64,000 nt of DNA from an uncultured Pseudodesulfovibrio sp. (lineage in GTDB: Bacteria > Desulfobacterota > Desulfovibrionia > Desulfovibrionales > Desulfovibrionaceae): assembly GCF_963677845.1 (NCBI RefSeq), contig NZ_OY782498.1:816001-880000 (forward strand), written 5' to 3'. Positions 61,695-64,000 of the stretch are shown here, piece after piece. The notes below the pieces were generated by a model that was not told where the DNA came from, did no database searches, and worked only from the letters and a program-made list of their open reading frames with translations. Every line of letters starts with the position of its first letter. Position 1 is the first letter of the stretch. The position numbers were made by a program, and so were the translations under genes.

Positions 61695-62570
61695 ATGCTC
61701 TTTAATGAATGGAGTCTGGTCATTTTCACCATCCTCGTACAAACCGCAATTGGTATGTTGTTGGTGTCTGAAGTCGCGCGGGTTATTTCGCCGTCTTCTG
61801 TCAGCAAGAGCTTCTCGTGGCAGCTTCCGACAATCAGTCTGGTGACGGGTGCTTCCTTGTTGTTTTCCTTAGGACATCTTGGGACCCCGATGCACAGTGT
61901 CTATACGATACTCAACGCAGGTTCTTCATGGTTGAGCCGTGAGATCCTTGCCACTGGAGGCTTTTTTGTCTCGGTTGTGGCTTTGGCCGTCATTCGCATG
62001 AAGACGCCGGAAGCCAAGGCGACCGGAGTCTCTGTGGCCGCCAGTATTCTGGGGCTTGTCACTGTGTTCGTCATGTCCAGAGTATACATGCTGCAAACCG
62101 TACCGGTATGGGACAGCATTTCAACCATGCTGGGCTTCTATGGCACCATGTTGATTCTCGGTTCCATTGCGGGCGGCGTGCTGTTTGGCATTCAGGCCAA
62201 CAAGGGCGACGAGCTTGAAAAAGGCGATCATATCCGTATTGCCGGTGCATTCATTGTTGCGGCCATACTGGGGTTGGGATTGAAGTTTATAGGCATACCG
62301 CTTGATATGATTTCCCTTGATGCAACGAATAATCTGGGCGTTTCCGGTATTGATATACTGACATCGGGAGGAACTTTCCTGTTCGTTGCCTGTGTCGCAT
62401 TGACCTTTTTGGGAACGACAGTGTTTGCATGGGGTGTCTACAAGATTATTGCATCGAATGAAATGAGTGCCATGACCAATATCAGCCTGTGCGCCTTTGG
62501 GCTTGTACTTGCTGGTGAGATTGTCGGTAGGCTCATGTTCTACGGTACTTATCTTCGAATCGGACTGTAA
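61695..62570 (+). CDS. dmsC: DMSO-reductase-type membrane anchor subunit
   Basis: 291-residue integral membrane protein with about eight hydrophobic helices and no signal peptide. It starts MLFNEWSLVIFTILVQTAIG, the DmsC opening. It would oxidise menaquinol and pass electrons to dmsB. GAGGTG precedes the ATG, 2 bp after the dmsB stop. Sequence in the C-terminal half is poorly conserved, as is usual in this family. Confidence 0.88.
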   Translation: MLFNEWSLVIFTILVQTAIGMLLVSEVARVISPSSVSKSFSWQLPTISLVTGASLLFSLGHLGTPMHSVYTILNAGSSWLSREILATGGFFVSVVALAVIRMKTPEAKATGVSVAASILGLVTVFVMSRVYMLQTVPVWDSISTMLGFYGTMLILGSIAGGVLFGIQANKGDELEKGDHIRIAGAFIVAAILGLGLKFIGIPLDMISLDATNNLGVSGIDILTSGGTFLFVACVALTFLGTTVFAWGVYKIIASNEMSAMTNISLCAFGLVLAGEIVGRLMFYGTYLRIGL

Positions 62571-62581
62571 TATACAAATAT

Positions 62582-62606
62582 GGCCCGAGGAGTAATTCCC
62601 TCGGGC
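62582..62606 (+). other. Hairpin between dmsC and the TorD-like gene
   Basis: GGCCCGAG and CTCGGGCC, perfect 8-bp arms with a loop of about 9 bases, followed by TTTGG. It could be a partial terminator or an RNA processing signal that lowers chaperone expression relative to dmsABC. An ATG at 62580 is at its base. Confidence 0.5.
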
Positions 62607-62618
62607 CTTTGGAAAATC

Positions 62619-63257
62619 ATGGAAACATCAGATACATATTTTGCTGCGGCCATAGTATGCGCTTTTTTCGGCAGAGTCTTTTCGCACGACCCGGAAAAAG
62701 AATTCATTTCTCAGGTTCGTGATGAAAACCTTTTGGAAGAATGGCCGCTGGAAACATCCGTTGAAGATAAGGCCTCTCTTGACCTGCTGACCTCCTGTAT
62801 TGCCGATCTTGATGAGCAGGGAATGGCCCTTTTGCAGGATGATTACAATGCGTTGTTCATTATTCCTGATTCCGCTGTACCAGTGTGGGAATCCGTATGG
62901 ACGACCAAGGAACGGCTCCTTTTTGGTGACCCTACATTTGCAGTGCGTGAGGCGTACGCCCGTTACGGGGTTGTTGCGCCCAAGTTGAACAATGAACCGG
63001 ACGACCATATCGGCTTGGAGCTGGATTTCATGGCTCGTTTGTTCGCCTTGTCAGCAGATGCGATGGAGGCGGGCGATACCGTCAAAGCTGATAAGTGCGC
63101 CGAAGATGCCAAATCTTTTTATCAGGATCATTTTGGGAAATGGGCAAAGGATTGTCTGGTGGAAATAGAATCAAAATCGGTCACGGAGTATTACACCTCA
63201 ATGGCCCGACTGTGCATGAGTATGGTGGATTCTTTGCCCCGGATATTGGCTCAATAA
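62619..63257 (+). CDS. TorD/DmsD family chaperone
   Basis: 212-residue all-helical protein of the redox-enzyme chaperone family that guards Tat-exported molybdoenzymes until the cofactor is inserted. Visible: LQDDYNALFIIPDSAVPVWE and the acidic EPDDHIGLELDFMARLFALS, matching the E-P-x-D-H-x-x-x-E-L-x-F pattern of TorD. ATG 62619 is chosen over ATG 62580 because the intervening bases form a hairpin. The gene lies directly after dmsC, so DmsA is its likely client. Confidence 0.88.
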   Translation: METSDTYFAAAIVCAFFGRVFSHDPEKEFISQVRDENLLEEWPLETSVEDKASLDLLTSCIADLDEQGMALLQDDYNALFIIPDSAVPVWESVWTTKERLLFGDPTFAVREAYARYGVVAPKLNNEPDDHIGLELDFMARLFALSADAMEAGDTVKADKCAEDAKSFYQDHFGKWAKDCLVEIESKSVTEYYTSMARLCMSMVDSLPRILAQ

Positions 63258-63276
63258 TTTTAGCTCGGTAAGCTGT

Positions 63277-64000
63277 ATGCCGTACCAACCGTTTTTTACG
63301 GAAAGCACATGTCTTCGGTTCAAGGGGGGAGAGTGCTCTTTGTGCGCCGATGTGTGTCCTTCTAAGGCAATTTCTTTTGCTGATAGTCCGTGTTTTGTCG
63401 GAGATATTTGTCTGGCATGTGGTGCTTGTGCTGCGGTTTGTCCTGTTGATGCGGTGACGCATAATGCAGCAGGGCGTCTCCTGAAAAAAATCACCTCTCT
63501 CTGTCCAACTGTTACCATTTCTGTGGGGTGTTTTGCCATCCCCTTTGCCCCTGAGGAAATGGTACAGTTGGATGGTTGCCTTTCTACTCTCGGGATGGAT
63601 GTTTTGGCGGCTTTGGCCCTTGTTGATGTTAAAACCCTTCGATTTGTGCACGGCGATTGTGAGAAATGTCCAAAGGGCGATCATTGCAGATTATTTGCCA
63701 GAACCTTGGATGCGTTTCGTCTGACATGTCCTGCCGTTTCTGCAAAAATGTACTGTGTAGAGAAAAAGACCTCTCGCCAAACGAGTGCAAACACCATGTC
63801 ACGGCGTGGGCTGTTCAATATGTTCGGTTCGCGGAAAGAGGCCGTGTCCGCTCAAGTGAATGCCGATAAGTCGGTGCTTTTACAGACCCATACGACTGGT
63901 TCCAAACGACTCCGGTTGCATACGGCATTTCGTTTGTTGTCGTGTTTAGAGCATGTGCCCGAATCTGTGCGAATTGCAGAGATGGAAGTCGTTCAATCCT
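63277..64000 (+). CDS. Ferredoxin-like [4Fe-4S] protein, partial (cut by window end)
   Basis: Open frame of 241 codons continuing past the window. The N-terminal part has CLRFKGGECSLCADVCPSKA and CLACGACAAVCPVDAV, two 2x[4Fe-4S]-type motifs near residues 12-60. Later Cys groups are CFAIPF and CEKCPKGDHC near residues 128-137. The rest is basic and has no recognised domain. It probably serves the dms complex as electron carrier or maturation factor; no firm function. It begins 19 bp after the TorD-like gene without a clear ribosome site. Confidence 0.65.
   Translation, partial: MPYQPFFTESTCLRFKGGECSLCADVCPSKAISFADSPCFVGDICLACGACAAVCPVDAVTHNAAGRLLKKITSLCPTVTISVGCFAIPFAPEEMVQLDGCLSTLGMDVLAALALVDVKTLRFVHGDCEKCPKGDHCRLFARTLDAFRLTCPAVSAKMYCVEKKTSRQTSANTMSRRGLFNMFGSRKEAVSAQVNADKSVLLQTHTTGSKRLRLHTAFRLLSCLEHVPESVRIAEMEVVQS

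Overview
The window looks like chromosomal DNA of a marine sulfate-reducing delta-proteobacterium (Desulfovibrionaceae, most like Pseudodesulfovibrio). The clues are the flgFGAHIJ-N-KL / csrA-fliW / flgM / DVU0524-family order, an ATP-driven glycerol uptake system, Hdr-type iron-sulfur electron carriers, several sigma-54 regulators and dispersed hairpin repeats. The taxon is inferred from gene content and style; no rRNA is present.

Layout. (1) 1-3.8 kb, minus strand: tRNA-Gly(CCC), terminator, rimP, nusA, ylxR and the 5' part of infB, a bacterial nus operon headed by a tRNA. (2) 3.8-15.1 kb: flagellar rod, ring and hook-junction genes (flgF, flgG, flgA, flgH, flgI, flgJ-like, flgN-like, flgK, flgL), then csrA and fliW. 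Converging on these are flgM and a DVU0524-family gene behind a sigma-28-type promoter. (3) 15.4-23.7 kb: housekeeping genes (DUF89/ARMT1-like protein, mltA, a DUF4254 protein, gatB, mtnA, der, tRNA-Ser(GCT)). (4) 23.7-25.9 kb: a small accessory patch next to tRNA-Ser with a DUF4238 gene, a frameshifted Fic remnant and other scraps. (5) 25.9-34 kb: a choline-to-betaine cluster (binding protein, betB, betA, FadR-type repressor with an operator over its own predicted start site), then a sigma-54 activator next to a sugar-isomerase gene that has a sigma-54 promoter.

(6) 34-48.3 kb: a full glycerol regulon. GlpV, GlpU, GlpQ, GlpP, GlpT and GlpS form the ABC importer, GlpR the repressor, and GlpA/GlpB the flavin dehydrogenase subunits. 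A large membrane protein with a b-type heme domain, a CxxCH loop and four [4Fe-4S] motifs, plus a CCG-domain protein, apparently replaces GlpC. GlpK follows. Glycerol would be imported, phosphorylated and oxidised, with electrons passed to the membrane. (7) 48.4-52.3 kb: an acyltransferase, an iron-type alcohol dehydrogenase lacking one usual metal ligand, a hairpin-rich repeat region and an HdrD-like protein. (8) 52.7-64 kb: an FmdE/molybdopterin-binding fusion, a hybrid sensor kinase with a periplasmic solute-binding domain, a sigma-54 response regulator, and a DMSO-reductase-type operon (dmsA, dmsB, dmsC, torD-like chaperone, ferredoxin-like protein cut by the window end).

The most notable signal is a shared dyad, TTCCA-N7-TGGAA, upstream of both the FmdE-like gene and dmsA. 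It sits 63-72 bp before a sigma-54-like promoter in each case. This suggests that the response regulator encoded between them controls both units as one regulon.
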